Below the pieces are notes generated by a model. It worked only from the letters and a program-made list of their open reading frames with translations. It was not told the DNA's origin and did no database searches. Both the position numbers and the translations under genes were made by a program. Shown one piece after another: positions 43,142 to 51,883 of a stretch of 64,000 nucleotides of DNA. The DNA lies in contig VXMD01000073.1 of the NCBI GenBank assembly GCA_009841255.1, forward strand, positions 1 through 64,000, written 5' to 3'. Source of the stretch: Candidatus Poribacteria bacterium (lineage in GTDB: Bacteria > Poribacteria > WGA-4E > WGA-3G). The number at the start of each line of letters is the position of its first letter. The first letter of the stretch is position 1.

Positions 43142-44728
43142 TTATCTGGCATGAGATGAAGCGATAAGGGCTTTATCTATATAGAGTTTATACTCGAAAC
43201 TATCTATCAGTGCCTCGCAACTTGCGGAGATAATATTCTCTGAAACACCGACGGTACTCCAAATCCGTTCACCATCGCTCGCCTCAATTAACACCCGAAC
43301 TTTTGAACCCGTACCAGCCTTCGTATCCAGTACCCGAACCTTGTAATCTATCAGTCGGACTGTCTGCAAGGCAGGATAGAACTGCTCAAGCGCTTTCCGG
43401 AGGGCGGTATCAAGAGCATTGACGGGTCCATCGCCATCAGCGGCGGTATGTGCGGTAAGACCGTCTGGCGTCGTAACCTTTATCGTTGCTTCGGAACGCA
43501 TGGCGTAGTCACTGAACTGTTCGATAATCACCCGGAAACCGACAGACTCAAAGAAGGATTCGTATCCATTGAAGACCTTATGTGTCAAGAGTTCAAACGA
43601 TGCCTCAGCGGCTTCGTATTGGTAACCTTCCTGTTCCGCCTCTTTGAGGCGTTTGAAGAGTTCCAGCACCTGTGGTGAATTCTTGTCGTAATCGGGATAC
43701 TCCTTCTCGATTTTTTTCATGATAGTGCCCCGTCCCGCTTGGTCGGAAACGAGAATCCGTTGTGTGTTGCCAACCGCTTCCGGCTCGATATGTTCATAGG
43801 TGAGACGATTTTTACGGATGGCATCGGTATGTAAACCCCCTTTATGCGCAAATGCGGAACGTCCAACGTAGGGTTGACGCTCGTCATGCGGGAGGTTTGC
43901 CAATTCACTGATGAGTCGGGACACGCTTGTTAGTGCTTGCAATTGTGTATTATTGAGACAATTTATTCCGAGTTTGAGTTGAATTGTGGGGACGATAGAG
44001 GCAAGATTTGCGTTTCCACACCGTTCACCGTAGCCGTTGAAAGTGCCTTGCACGTGGGTTGCGCCTGCTTGCACGGCGAGCACAGCGTTTGCGGCACCCA
44101 TTCCTGCGTCGTTGTGGGTATGGATACCGACAGGCAACGACAGCTCGGAGAGGACGACTTCGACACCTTCCTGAATTTCTAACGGTAATCTGCCGCCATT
44201 CGTATCACAGAGGACGAGGCACCTCGCGCCACCAGTGGCAGCGGCTCGTAGCGTCTCTATCGCGTATTCGGCATCGTCGGCGTAACCATCGAAGAAATGT
44301 TCGGCATCGTAGATAACTTCGCGACCATTCTCCACGAGATAACGGACAGAACTCTCAATTAATTCCAAGTTCTCTTCTGCTGTGACGCGTAGGACATCCG
44401 TGGCATGGAGTCGCCAGCTTTTTCCAAAGATCGTTACAGTTCTCGCACCCGTATCCAGCAAAGCAGTTAGATTTGGATCGGTATCGGCGGTATAGGTAGG
44501 ATAGCGCGTGCTACCGAACGGCACGATCGTTGACGTTTCCAGTGCCATGCCTTTTGCCCGTTTAAAAAATTCTATGTCTTTTGGATTGGAACCAGGATAG
44601 CCGCCCTCAATATAGCGAATGCCTAATTTATCGAGTGCCTCTATGATGATGAGTTTATCTTCAACAGAAAACGCCACGCCTTCTGCTTGGCTGCCATCCC
44701 TGAGTGTCGTATCATAAAATTCAACCAT
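43142..44728 (-). CDS. cimA: (R)-citramalate synthase CimA
   Basis: A 528-residue enzyme of the HMGL/isopropylmalate-synthase family that joins pyruvate and acetyl-CoA to citramalate, the threonine-independent entry to isoleucine. The barrel start FYDTTLRDGSQAEGVAFS carries metal and substrate residues; LCDTNGG and GIHTHNDAGMGAANA continue the active site. The C-terminal LeuA-type regulatory domain (RLIDYKVRVLDTKAGTGSKV) indicates allosteric feedback. The length fits the CimA-type (about 530) better than LeuA. The ribosome site near the ATG is weak. Confidence 0.93.
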   Translation of the reverse strand: MVEFYDTTLRDGSQAEGVAFSVEDKLIIIEALDKLGIRYIEGGYPGSNPKDIEFFKRAKGMALETSTIVPFGSTRYPTYTADTDPNLTALLDTGARTVTIFGKSWRLHATDVLRVTAEENLELIESSVRYLVENGREVIYDAEHFFDGYADDAEYAIETLRAAATGGARCLVLCDTNGGRLPLEIQEGVEVVLSELSLPVGIHTHNDAGMGAANAVLAVQAGATHVQGTFNGYGERCGNANLASIVPTIQLKLGINCLNNTQLQALTSVSRLISELANLPHDERQPYVGRSAFAHKGGLHTDAIRKNRLTYEHIEPEAVGNTQRILVSDQAGRGTIMKKIEKEYPDYDKNSPQVLELFKRLKEAEQEGYQYEAAEASFELLTHKVFNGYESFFESVGFRVIIEQFSDYAMRSEATIKVTTPDGLTAHTAADGDGPVNALDTALRKALEQFYPALQTVRLIDYKVRVLDTKAGTGSKVRVLIEASDGERIWSTVGVSENIISASCEALIDSFEYKLYIDKALIASSHAR

Positions 44729-44856
44729 GTCGTCTTCACAGCAAGTTTTGGCTTGTGCTTTTGAACATAGGCTTGCAAACTCCGCCCTATAATGCCAAAA
44801 TTTAGTGTCTCCTTTTATATTTTTATGTCATAATCTCCGTTAATTTACCTTATGAT

Positions 44857-44885
44857 ATTTTAACACATCTCAGCGTAAAAGTCAA
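44857..44885 (-). promoter_or_regulatory. Putative cimA promoter
   Basis: On the minus strand TTGACT, 17 bp, TAAAAT. The leader of about 120 nt holds AAAAGGAGACAC at 44805-44816, some 75 nt before the start codon, too far to serve it. Confidence 0.55.
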
Positions 44886-45120
44886 ATTTTGTCTGTGTCT
44901 TACGGAGTGCCGTGGTTGAGAAATAACATCGGTTCAGGTCGTCCTAAACGAGCATCTAATACTAAATCTGAAAAATAAATTCGCATTTCAGAGATTTTGA
45001 AATGCTATGAGGTTTCCTATGACTTGGACGGGCGAGGGGACCTACGAAGAAACACCCAAGCAAAAACCCCCTACGAACCGGTTTTCGTTAATGAGAAGAA
45101 ATCCTTCAGAAATGGTATAA
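44886..45120. other. Intergenic stretch with dispersed repeat, no gene seen
   Basis: Part of a 623 bp gap between cimA and the carboxypeptidase gene. The only recognisable piece is the motif at 45046-45069, a one-mismatch copy of 42447-42470. No RNA gene or convincing frame is seen. Confidence 0.5.
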
Positions 45121-45270
45121 GTTCGTAGTAGAAAAACCATTTATTGCCCGTTCGTTGCCGACACAAAAGCGCAATAATGCACCTTGCATGAATCAACGGT
45201 ATGAAGCCCGTATGGGCCTCCCCGGGCATGAACCGGGGCGAGTACGCCGCAGAATTGCGCTACTACAAAC
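45121..45270. repeat. MITE-like element with imperfect 11 bp terminal inverted repeats
   Basis: It begins GTTCGTAGTAG and ends CTACTACAAAC, 10 of 11 bases complementary, about 150 bp apart, with no coding capacity. A fragment with the same end (GTTTGTAGTAGGGCAAT and TTGCCCGTTC) lies at 50705. No target-site duplication was established. Confidence 0.45.
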
Positions 45271-45315
45271 AAAATCATCCATTTCTCTCATTCATAATTA
45301 TAATCGATTTCTATT

Positions 45316-45343
45316 TTGATAATTCAGTCAATTGTGATATGAT
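45316..45343 (+). promoter_or_regulatory. Promoter abutting the carboxypeptidase start; leaderless transcript likely
   Basis: TTGATA, 16 bp, TATGAT. The ATG begins 9 bases after the -10, so the RNA would start within a few bases of it. No ribosome site is present. Confidence 0.5.
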
Positions 45344-45351
45344 TAGAAACC

Positions 45352-46620
45352 ATGAAGACCTTTGCTATTTTTCTATTTTGCAGTGCCCTGTTACTCTCAG
45401 GCTGTGGGATATTCACCACCACGCCGATTCAAACCGCACCGCCAACAACTCCTATATCCCCGCTCGAAAAACTACACACCGATATCGATGCCGCTTTGGC
45501 GGAAGTGTTGTTCACAACTGCAAGCATTGGTATCAAAGTGGTTGCCGTTGAAACAGGGGACGTAATTTACGAAAAAAACAGCCACAAATTGCACCATCCC
45601 GCCTCTACAACAAAACTCTTCACAGCAGCGACTGCCTTAGCGAAATTGGGATCGGACTACCGATTTGAGACAACACTCTATGCGGATACCATTGTGAAGG
45701 GTGCAGTCGTAGGAAACATCTATTTAAAAGGCAGGGCTGACCCGGTGCTCCAACCTCAAGACATTGTAAAATTGGCAGATGATCTGTTTCAAATGGGGGT
45801 GACGTCGATACAGGATAACATCGTTGTCGACGACACATACCTCGATGCCATTTGGGAAGGTCCAGGGTGGATGTGGGACGATAGACCGTTATGGATCAGT
45901 GCTTTGAGTATCCGAGAAGTTGAACCCGATGCAAACAAAATGAGCAGGGCACTTGCCTGTGGACATCTCTTGAAAACTGCCCTTCTGGAAAAAGGCGTTA
46001 ACATAATGGGTGATGTCGTTCCAGGAACGGTGCCATCAGATGCATATAGTGTCGCCAAGCATCTATCACCGCCGCTCGCCGACATCCTCAAGTTGATGAA
46101 CAAACCGAGTGACAACTGGACCGCCGAATTGCTTTTTAAAACAATCGGTGCTGAAGTTATCGGTGAACCGGGGACATGGAAAAAGGGGAGAGACGTTGTC
46201 GCTGGGTTTTTAGAAGAAATCATGGACGAGCCGCCGACCCATCGGTTCGTGGACGGTTCTGGACTCTCTCGGTACAACCTCCTCAACGCCGAATTGCTTA
46301 CGAAGTTGCTGGTTTACATGTATCACAATTTCGAGATGATGCCGGAGTTTCTATCATCGTTTCCGATTGCGGGCGTTGATGGCACCTTGAAAACTCGAAT
46401 GCAAGGCGTGTCCGCCGAAAAGATCCTACGTGCGAAAACAGGGACATTGAGCGGTGTCTCTGCTCTTGCGGGTTATACCGTGACTGCAGACGATGAGGTG
46501 TTCGCGTTCGGCATCCTCATCAGTCATTATGTCGGTCCAGCAAGGTCTGCACGGGATATTCAAGATAAGATTGGGAATTATTTGACTGGATTTAGCCGTT
46601 TTCAGAAAGCAGCAGAATAA
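45352..46620 (+). CDS. dacB: D-alanyl-D-alanine carboxypeptidase/endopeptidase, PBP4 type
   Basis: A 422-residue serine peptidase that trims peptidoglycan peptides in the periplasm. The N-terminus is a lipoprotein-type signal (LLLSGCGIFTT), so it is probably membrane-anchored. The penicillin-binding motifs are all present: SxxK in HPASTTKLFTAA, SxN in KPSDNWTAELLF, and KTG in RAKTGTLSGVSA. It is somewhat shorter than E. coli DacB (477). It appears leaderless, with a -10 box directly upstream. Confidence 0.9.
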   Translation: MKTFAIFLFCSALLLSGCGIFTTTPIQTAPPTTPISPLEKLHTDIDAALAEVLFTTASIGIKVVAVETGDVIYEKNSHKLHHPASTTKLFTAATALAKLGSDYRFETTLYADTIVKGAVVGNIYLKGRADPVLQPQDIVKLADDLFQMGVTSIQDNIVVDDTYLDAIWEGPGWMWDDRPLWISALSIREVEPDANKMSRALACGHLLKTALLEKGVNIMGDVVPGTVPSDAYSVAKHLSPPLADILKLMNKPSDNWTAELLFKTIGAEVIGEPGTWKKGRDVVAGFLEEIMDEPPTHRFVDGSGLSRYNLLNAELLTKLLVYMYHNFEMMPEFLSSFPIAGVDGTLKTRMQGVSAEKILRAKTGTLSGVSALAGYTVTADDEVFAFGILISHYVGPARSARDIQDKIGNYLTGFSRFQKAAE

Positions 46621-46664
46621 ATAAGACTGAAACAATTGTCCAAGAATTACAACCTCAATCTCCC

Positions 46665-46691
46665 ATAGGCGCGGTTTGAAGCCGCACCTAT
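46665..46691. repeat. Palindromic repeat between convergent genes
   Basis: ATAGGCGCGG, TTTGAAG, CCGCACCTAT: a 10 bp stem with one mismatch. It could work as a bidirectional end-of-transcript hairpin, although T-runs are short. Confidence 0.45.
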
Positions 46692-46706
46692 AACTTTAAT
46701 GAAAGA

Positions 46707-47486
46707 CTAATCAAACCGAGATTCTATATCTGGCGGCGGATATCCGACAACAGATTTTCCATCACGTAGCAATGGCTCTGCGTTGCCCCACAAGCGACTC
46801 CCGTCGTGTGCGAGGAGCGGTTCTGCGGAATACTGAGCAAGATACGCACGCCGCAGGTTAGGCGTGTAGTTTGTACCGCTGCAGTGGAAGTTGATGCTCG
46901 TGAATGCGACAATGCTCCCTGCCGGCACAATCGCAGGCACTCCCTTTTCCGGTCCGAAGTAGCCCACCATATCGTTGCTTCCCTCTTCACGGACATGCTT
47001 CACCCAAGAGCGGATGCCGATGTGCGAGAATGGCATTACATAGACGGTTCCGTTCTCTTCGGACATATCATCAAGCGCACACCAACAGGTAAGATACGGC
47101 TTATGGTCGGGATAACCGACGTAGCCCGAATCCTGGTGCCAACTGAACTTCATCCCCGCTTCTGCACCTTTGACGACATACTGTTCCCAGAAAAGATACG
47201 CCGTATCTCCCAAGGTCGCACGACAGACCTCTGCCATTAAATCGCTGAATAGGAATTCGCGAAGTTTCGGTTGTTTCCTGAAGCAATTTGAGACGAAATA
47301 GCGTTTATTGCGATGGTTGATGCCGAGGACATCTGTATCCTGTCGGTCCATATCGGCGTCCATCTGACTGATAAAGGTTCCACATTCACCGCGGAGCAGC
47401 TCCAGCAGCGATTCTGGGATCACATTCTCTAAAATGAAATAGCCTTCCTCTTGGAATTGTTGTTTCTGTGCATCGGTTATCTTCAT
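46707..47486 (-). CDS. Phytanoyl-CoA dioxygenase family protein (259 aa)
   Basis: A Fe(II)/2-oxoglutarate oxygenase. The iron ligands are visible as His-x-Asp in FSWHQDSGYVGY and the distal His in NFHCSGTNYTPN, followed by Arg in LRRAYLAQYS. The start QKQQFQEEGYFILENVIP is the standard PhyH entry. The layout of this copy resembles ectoine-hydroxylase-type members, but a substrate cannot be named. Confidence 0.88.
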   Translation of the reverse strand: MKITDAQKQQFQEEGYFILENVIPESLLELLRGECGTFISQMDADMDRQDTDVLGINHRNKRYFVSNCFRKQPKLREFLFSDLMAEVCRATLGDTAYLFWEQYVVKGAEAGMKFSWHQDSGYVGYPDHKPYLTCWCALDDMSEENGTVYVMPFSHIGIRSWVKHVREEGSNDMVGYFGPEKGVPAIVPAGSIVAFTSINFHCSGTNYTPNLRRAYLAQYSAEPLLAHDGSRLWGNAEPLLRDGKSVVGYPPPDIESRFD

Positions 47487-47519
47487 ATTTTTCTTTTTTT
47501 AAGTTTTGCGCTGCCCTTT

Positions 47520-47546
47520 GTAGGGGCTGGGTTACCCAGCCCCTAC
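47520..47546. repeat. Perfect 27 bp palindromic repeat in a repeat-mosaic spacer
   Basis: GTAGGGGCTGGGT, T, ACCCAGCCCCTAC: a perfect 13 bp inverted repeat, sister of 24728. The rest of the 206 bp spacer holds two related motifs (GGAACTCGCTCCTACAGAA near 47588 and GGAGTTCCCTCCTACAGAA near 47659), so the gap is a mosaic of dispersed repeats. Confidence 0.8.
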
Positions 47547-47692
47547 GGGTTTCGGGTAGGTTTTTGGTTAAGTAAGCGTCGCGAGTGGAACTCGCTCCTA
47601 CAGAAGAGGGATAACCCCATATCTCCCCGCAAGCAGGTGGGAATAAGAGTCGGGAATCGGAGTTCCCTCCTACAGAATACCCTAAAAGGCTG

Positions 47693-48829
47693 CTACTCGA
47701 TATTGACCTGGCGGACGACCTGACCGTTGCTCTCCCAATAGGTGTGTTTTCCAGTGATGTAGTCAGAATCACCTGCGGGTTGGATATTTCCCATCGTATC
47801 AACCGCTCTGGAGACGACGGTGTGTTCACCTTTTGACGGGCTGCTCCAGTCGAGATGCCAGATTTTCCAGGCGAATTCGGCGTCCTCTTCCGGGTCTATC
47901 GTTGCCTTCTGCCATGCACCACCATCAATACTCACTTCAACCGTTTGGATCGGAGCACCCCATGCAGCTCCATAGATACGGTATTTATCGCCGATGCGGG
48001 TTACCTTTGCCGCCAACGATTTCAACTTCGTCCTGCCGACCGAAGTCTCCATCCAGACGGATTCACCGTCAGCACGTTTTTCCTCGCGTATCGTGACATA
48101 ATCACGCCCCATGAATCTTCCCATAAATCGAGTGTCGCGTATCTCAATGCGCTTGAGCCATTTGACGCACGCAATGCCGTACCAGCCAGGGGCAATCAAG
48201 CGTAGCGGAGCACCGTTCGGGTGTGGTAACGGTTCACCGTTCATCTCATAGCAGAGGAGGTTGGTGTCCTGTAGCGCGTCTTCAACGGCCATGCTTCGTG
48301 CAAAATTCTGGCGCATCTTTACATCGCGTCGTTCCTCTTCCCCGACATCGTGTCCAAAGAAGATGACCTCAATCCCGTTCTCTCGGATACCGGCTTCTTT
48401 GAGGATCGGTGCGAGGGGTGTCCCTGCCCATTTCGCGTTGCCGATACCACCCGTGAACGTTGGAAACCCGTGGTTGCCGGAGCATTCCAACGTAAAGGTG
48501 ACCTCCTGTCGGGGACGTGCTTTGATGTCCTCAATTGTGAGCATCAACGGATTCTCAACCAATCCGCTTACTTCCAGTTTCCACGTCGCGAGATCCACTT
48601 CAGGTGTGCCGTAGTGCGATACATTGAAGAATTTATCGTTCGGCGTGATAAAGGAATCGAGTTGATTCCAATCCAGTAAAACACGCTCTGAAGACGATTC
48701 AGGCGGCTGATCGGTAAAGGGGATCAGCACTTCACCCTCGCGACTTGGGAAGGCGTAGACTGCCCACGGACTGAGCAGCAACCCGGTAAGCGTTAAACCG
48801 CTCTGTCGCAAAAAATCTCTACGCTCCAT
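47693..48829 (-). CDS. Exported sulfite-oxidase-like molybdopterin oxidoreductase
   Basis: A 378-residue protein of the sulfite oxidase family. A Tat-type signal (MERRDFLRQSGLTLTGLLLS) directs folded export. The molybdenum-ligand Cys lies in TFTLECSGNHGFP. The C-terminal Mo-co dimerisation domain (VEVSIDGGAWQKATI, WHLDWSSPSKGEHTVVSRAVD) is present. No haem domain is fused, so an external electron acceptor is needed. It follows the dismutase gene by 18 bp. Sulfite from sulfated-compound turnover is a plausible substrate, by inference. Confidence 0.9.
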   Translation of the reverse strand: MERRDFLRQSGLTLTGLLLSPWAVYAFPSREGEVLIPFTDQPPESSSERVLLDWNQLDSFITPNDKFFNVSHYGTPEVDLATWKLEVSGLVENPLMLTIEDIKARPRQEVTFTLECSGNHGFPTFTGGIGNAKWAGTPLAPILKEAGIRENGIEVIFFGHDVGEEERRDVKMRQNFARSMAVEDALQDTNLLCYEMNGEPLPHPNGAPLRLIAPGWYGIACVKWLKRIEIRDTRFMGRFMGRDYVTIREEKRADGESVWMETSVGRTKLKSLAAKVTRIGDKYRIYGAAWGAPIQTVEVSIDGGAWQKATIDPEEDAEFAWKIWHLDWSSPSKGEHTVVSRAVDTMGNIQPAGDSDYITGKHTYWESNGQVVRQVNIE

Positions 48830-48847
48830 GGTGTCTCCTTTCGACTA

Positions 48848-49555
48848 TTATCCCTTCATTGCTGCGAGATAGTTGGTGTTGACCTGTTCCCAATTGACGA
48901 CCTTGCCCCACGCATCGACGTAATCGGCGCGTCGGTTCTGATAATTGAGATAGTAGGCGTGTTCCCAGACATCAAGACCGAGGACTGGGGTATGCCCCTT
49001 CATCAAAGGGCTATCCTGATTCGATGTGGAGTAAATCTGCAACTTTTTGTTTTCGTCAACGACAAGCCACGCCCATCCGGATCCAAAATGTGTTTTCGCT
49101 GCTTTGACGAACATTTCGCTGCCGGCATCAAAGGAACTGAAAGTGGATTGAATGGCTTCGGCGACTTTACCTGTGGGTTTACTGCCCCCCGGGGTCATAA
49201 TGTTCCAGAAAAGCGTATGGTTGGCGTGTCCACCGCCGCTGTTGATAACGGCTTGGCGGAGATGCTTCGGCACCCTTTCGATATTTCGGAGCATGCCTTC
49301 AAGCGACATGTGCATCAGATCGTGACTCTGTGCGACCGCCGCGTTGAACTTATTGACGTAGCCTTGATGGTGTTTTCCGTGATGGATTTCCATAGTGCGT
49401 TTGTCAATATGGGGTTCGAGGGCATCGTATGCATAAGGTAATGGTGGTAATCTCTGACCCACATGATGATCGGCATACACACGCAGTGGGCTGTTAGTGA
49501 GAAGGATCCCTGCCAGTGCAGTGCTTCCCTGAATTAAGAAATTTCTGCGGTTCAT
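48848..49555 (-). CDS. Exported Fe/Mn superoxide dismutase
   Basis: A 235-residue dismutase started at 49555 after GGGAGAA. The opening [20 protein letters not shown] is a Tat-type signal, unusual for this normally cytoplasmic family. Metal ligands are visible: His in [12 protein letters not shown], His in [11 protein letters not shown], and Asp and His in [15 protein letters not shown]. It turns superoxide to peroxide outside the cytoplasm. It shares an operon with the sulfite-oxidase-like gene, and both appear Tat-exported. Fe versus Mn is not decided. Confidence 0.93.
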   Translation of the reverse strand: MNRRNFLIQGSTALAGILLTNSPLRVYADHHVGQRLPPLPYAYDALEPHIDKRTMEIHHGKHHQGYVNKFNAAVAQSHDLMHMSLEGMLRNIERVPKHLRQAVINSGGGHANHTLFWNIMTPGGSKPTGKVAEAIQSTFSSFDAGSEMFVKAAKTHFGSGWAWLVVDENKKLQIYSTSNQDSPLMKGHTPVLGLDVWEHAYYLNYQNRRADYVDAWGKVVNWEQVNTNYLAAMKG

Positions 49556-49589
49556 GTGTTCTCCCTGTCGTCCTGATGTTTTGAATACC

Positions 49590-49618
49590 ATTTTACAGAA
49601 ATTGTGGGTTTGTGTCAA
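49590..49618 (-). promoter_or_regulatory. Promoter of the dismutase/sulfite-oxidase operon
   Basis: On the minus strand TTGACA, 17 bp, TAAAAT, with a leader of about 30 nt. Confidence 0.6.
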
Positions 49619-49714
49619 GTGCCAAAATTCAGTTGATTTTTGCAGAGAGATGTGGTAGGTTAATACAAGTCTAATGCAAAGAGACAAACATTGATAAAGG
49701 AGATAAGACTTTTT

Positions 49715-50693
49715 ATGTCTAAAGAACTTTCCCGTCTTGAACCTGTTGAACTCCGTGATATTTGGCCCAACGAGGCTACAGATTTCACACCGTGGCTGGC
49801 AATGGCAGAAAATCTGTCTTTCCCTCGGGGAGACACTCGGTATGGCTCTTGAACTTGAGGGTCAAGAGGTAAATGTTGGGAACTTTCGAGCCGATATGCT
49901 GTGCAGAAACGCAGTGGATGGCTCGCGAGTCCTGATTGAGAACCAGTTGGAGGAGACTGACCACAGTCACTTCGGTCAAATCCTAACGTATGCAGTTGGA
50001 TTGGATGTTGACGCAGTTATCTGGATCGCGAAAAAATTCCGGGAGGAACACCGCGCCGCGCTTGATCGATTAAATGAAACGCCAAGCGCAAATTTCCAGT
50101 ACTTTGGAGTAGAGATTAAGGTATGGAAGATTGGAAACTCAACTCCTGCACCACAATTTGAGATCATCTCCAAGCCGAAGGATTGGAGACACTCGATACG
50201 TCAGAAGATCCAAATACCAGCACCCGAGTATACTCCTGAAGAGCGGCTACAGTTGGAGAGGTACTGGAGGCAATGGACGGATTACATGATTCAGAAAACC
50301 GGTAAGCGGGATCTCCTAAATTTCGACATGGACTGCTATGGGACTGAACTCCACCTAGATGCCCATGCGATTAAGGAAAAGAAGGAGATTAGTATTACAC
50401 TCTACATAGGAGGGGAAAACGCTAGAAAATACTTTCGCTCGCTCAAGGAACAAGAAGAAGAAATTGAGCGGGAATTTGTTGAACCCCTTGAATGGGACGA
50501 AGATTCTCTACACCCATATGAACGGATTGTCTTACGGAAGACGGATACCGATCCAACAGACGAAACCGATTGGCCCAACCAGCATGAGTGGCTTACATCA
50601 AAAGCGGAACTATTTGAGCAGGTCTTCGGACCACGCCTCAAAGCACTCAATGCCGTAGATTGGAAATCCCTGGAAGACGAAGATGAGGCATAA
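49715..50693 (+). pseudogene. DUF4268-type PD-(D/E)XK nuclease gene broken by a frameshift
   Basis: AAAGGAG is followed by an ATG at 49715. The first frame reads [18 protein letters not shown]...AENLS and stops at 49852; the continuation [19 protein letters not shown] lies in another frame and runs to 50693. Removing one C from CCC at 49822-49824 would join them into one protein. The body has FRADMLC and VLIENQLEETDHSHFGQI, an Asp...Glu-x-Gln version of the restriction fold. It is either a recent pseudogene or a base-call error. The remaining 290 residues are well preserved, which favours recent change or error. Confidence 0.75.
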
Positions 50694-50704
50694 ACATGAG
50701 TGTG

Positions 50705-50734
50705 GTTTGTAGTAGGGCAATTCATTGCCCGTTC
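50705..50734. repeat. Fragment of the MITE-like repeat family
   Basis: GTTTGTAGTAGGGCAAT followed by TTGCCCGTTC, a match to the left end of the element at 45121, sitting directly upstream of the patatin gene. Confidence 0.45.
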
Positions 50735-50751
50735 CTCAAAGAGAGCACTCA

Positions 50752-51672
50752 ATGAACAACACGGACACTTTTCATATCCTTGCATTAGATGGCGGTGGCA
50801 CTCGCGGCATATACACCGCCCACCTCCTTGCCAAGATTGAACAGACTTTTGGGATATCCATCAAAACCTGTTTCGATCTGATCGCTGGCACCAGCACGGG
50901 TGCAATTATCGCCGGTGCCGCCGTCTCCGACATCCCGATGCAAGAGATTGTCGAACTTTTTGAGACGGAGACCCCTTACATATTCCGAAGGAGATGGTAT
51001 CGCATCCCATTGTTCCTCAGCAAATATCCCGACCAAAAACTCGCGCAAATTATTGCCAAGCATCTCCCCGCAACACCTCTTCACGAAATAGCAAGTCCCT
51101 TGATGATAACAAGTTCGGAGATCGCTAAAAGTGAGGTCCACATTTTTAGATCGAACTATAGCAGTCGCGATTCGGAGGATACGCCCCCTACAGGTCAAGA
51201 TGTGCGTCTGAGAGATGCGATCCTTGCCTCCTGTGCGGCGCCTACATTTTTCGCACCAAAATCCGTTGGCAATTTCCTGTTAGCAGATGGCGGACTGTGG
51301 GCAAACAACCCGTCCACGGTTGCTTTCACAGAGGCACTCTCAGCGTTCGGAAAAGAACCACAAGAGATTCGGATGCTGTCCGTTGGCACAGGACATTCCG
51401 TAAATATGTATCGCAACAGGCGCGGATGGGGATTTCTCACGGGGTGGGGTGGTGCGAAGTTGACATCGTATGTGATGACGTTGCAATCCCAAGCCTCCGC
51501 GAGGACAGCAAAATTGCTGTTGAAGGAGAACTACCTACGAATCAACCCCGAAATTGATTTCTGGGAGTTGGATACTCTTACACAGTTGGATAACCTAAAG
51601 TCTCTCGCTGAACGTGATTTCGAGAGGTTCGCTGCGGAGATTGAGTCGTTTATTTTTAACGACTTTGGATGA
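50752..51672 (+). CDS. Patatin-like phospholipase
   Basis: A 306-residue acyl hydrolase with the Ser-Asp dyad of patatins. The oxyanion loop is DGGGTRGIYTAH, the nucleophile GTSTGAI, and the catalytic Asp in LADGGLWANNP. It probably cleaves membrane lipids. Its closest architecture by eye is the CapV type, an effector in CBASS defence, but no cyclic-nucleotide synthase lies nearby. The ATG at 50752 is preferred to an upstream TTG at 50725. It stands 58 bp after the broken DUF4268 gene. Confidence 0.88.
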   Translation: MNNTDTFHILALDGGGTRGIYTAHLLAKIEQTFGISIKTCFDLIAGTSTGAIIAGAAVSDIPMQEIVELFETETPYIFRRRWYRIPLFLSKYPDQKLAQIIAKHLPATPLHEIASPLMITSSEIAKSEVHIFRSNYSSRDSEDTPPTGQDVRLRDAILASCAAPTFFAPKSVGNFLLADGGLWANNPSTVAFTEALSAFGKEPQEIRMLSVGTGHSVNMYRNRRGWGFLTGWGGAKLTSYVMTLQSQASARTAKLLLKENYLRINPEIDFWELDTLTQLDNLKSLAERDFERFAAEIESFIFNDFG

Positions 51673-51773
51673 AATAGGTTCTAAGAGCGTGGTTTTCGCG
51701 TGCCTTCCGACTTTTCAGCATAATCCTATAATCTGCGATTTAGGCTTCCGAATATACTTTTCTGTAAAAAAAA

Positions 51774-51802
51774 TTGACATTAAATGTTTAAAAATGTATA
51801 AT
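51774..51802 (+). promoter_or_regulatory. Perfect consensus sigma-70 promoter
   Basis: TTGACA, exactly 17 bp, TATAAT: 12 of 12 consensus bases at optimal spacing, the strongest promoter seen in this window. Transcription would begin near 51809, about 75 nt before the ATG at 51884. Confidence 0.75.
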
Positions 51803-51883
51803 ATGGGCACATCTGGCGAATTTTTCCGTAACACGTGGTAATTTTCTTTTTGGGATAAAACCTTATTAGGGAGGTCCCAACTA

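Noticed and set aside
45201-45551. 116-codon plus-strand frame upstream of and overlapping dacB
   Set aside because: It runs through the repeat element and the dacB promoter, then overlaps dacB in another frame, with no ribosome site.
50752-51672. Full CBASS system
   Set aside because: The patatin resembles CapV, but there is no CD-NTase, Cap2/Cap3 or other CBASS gene beside it.
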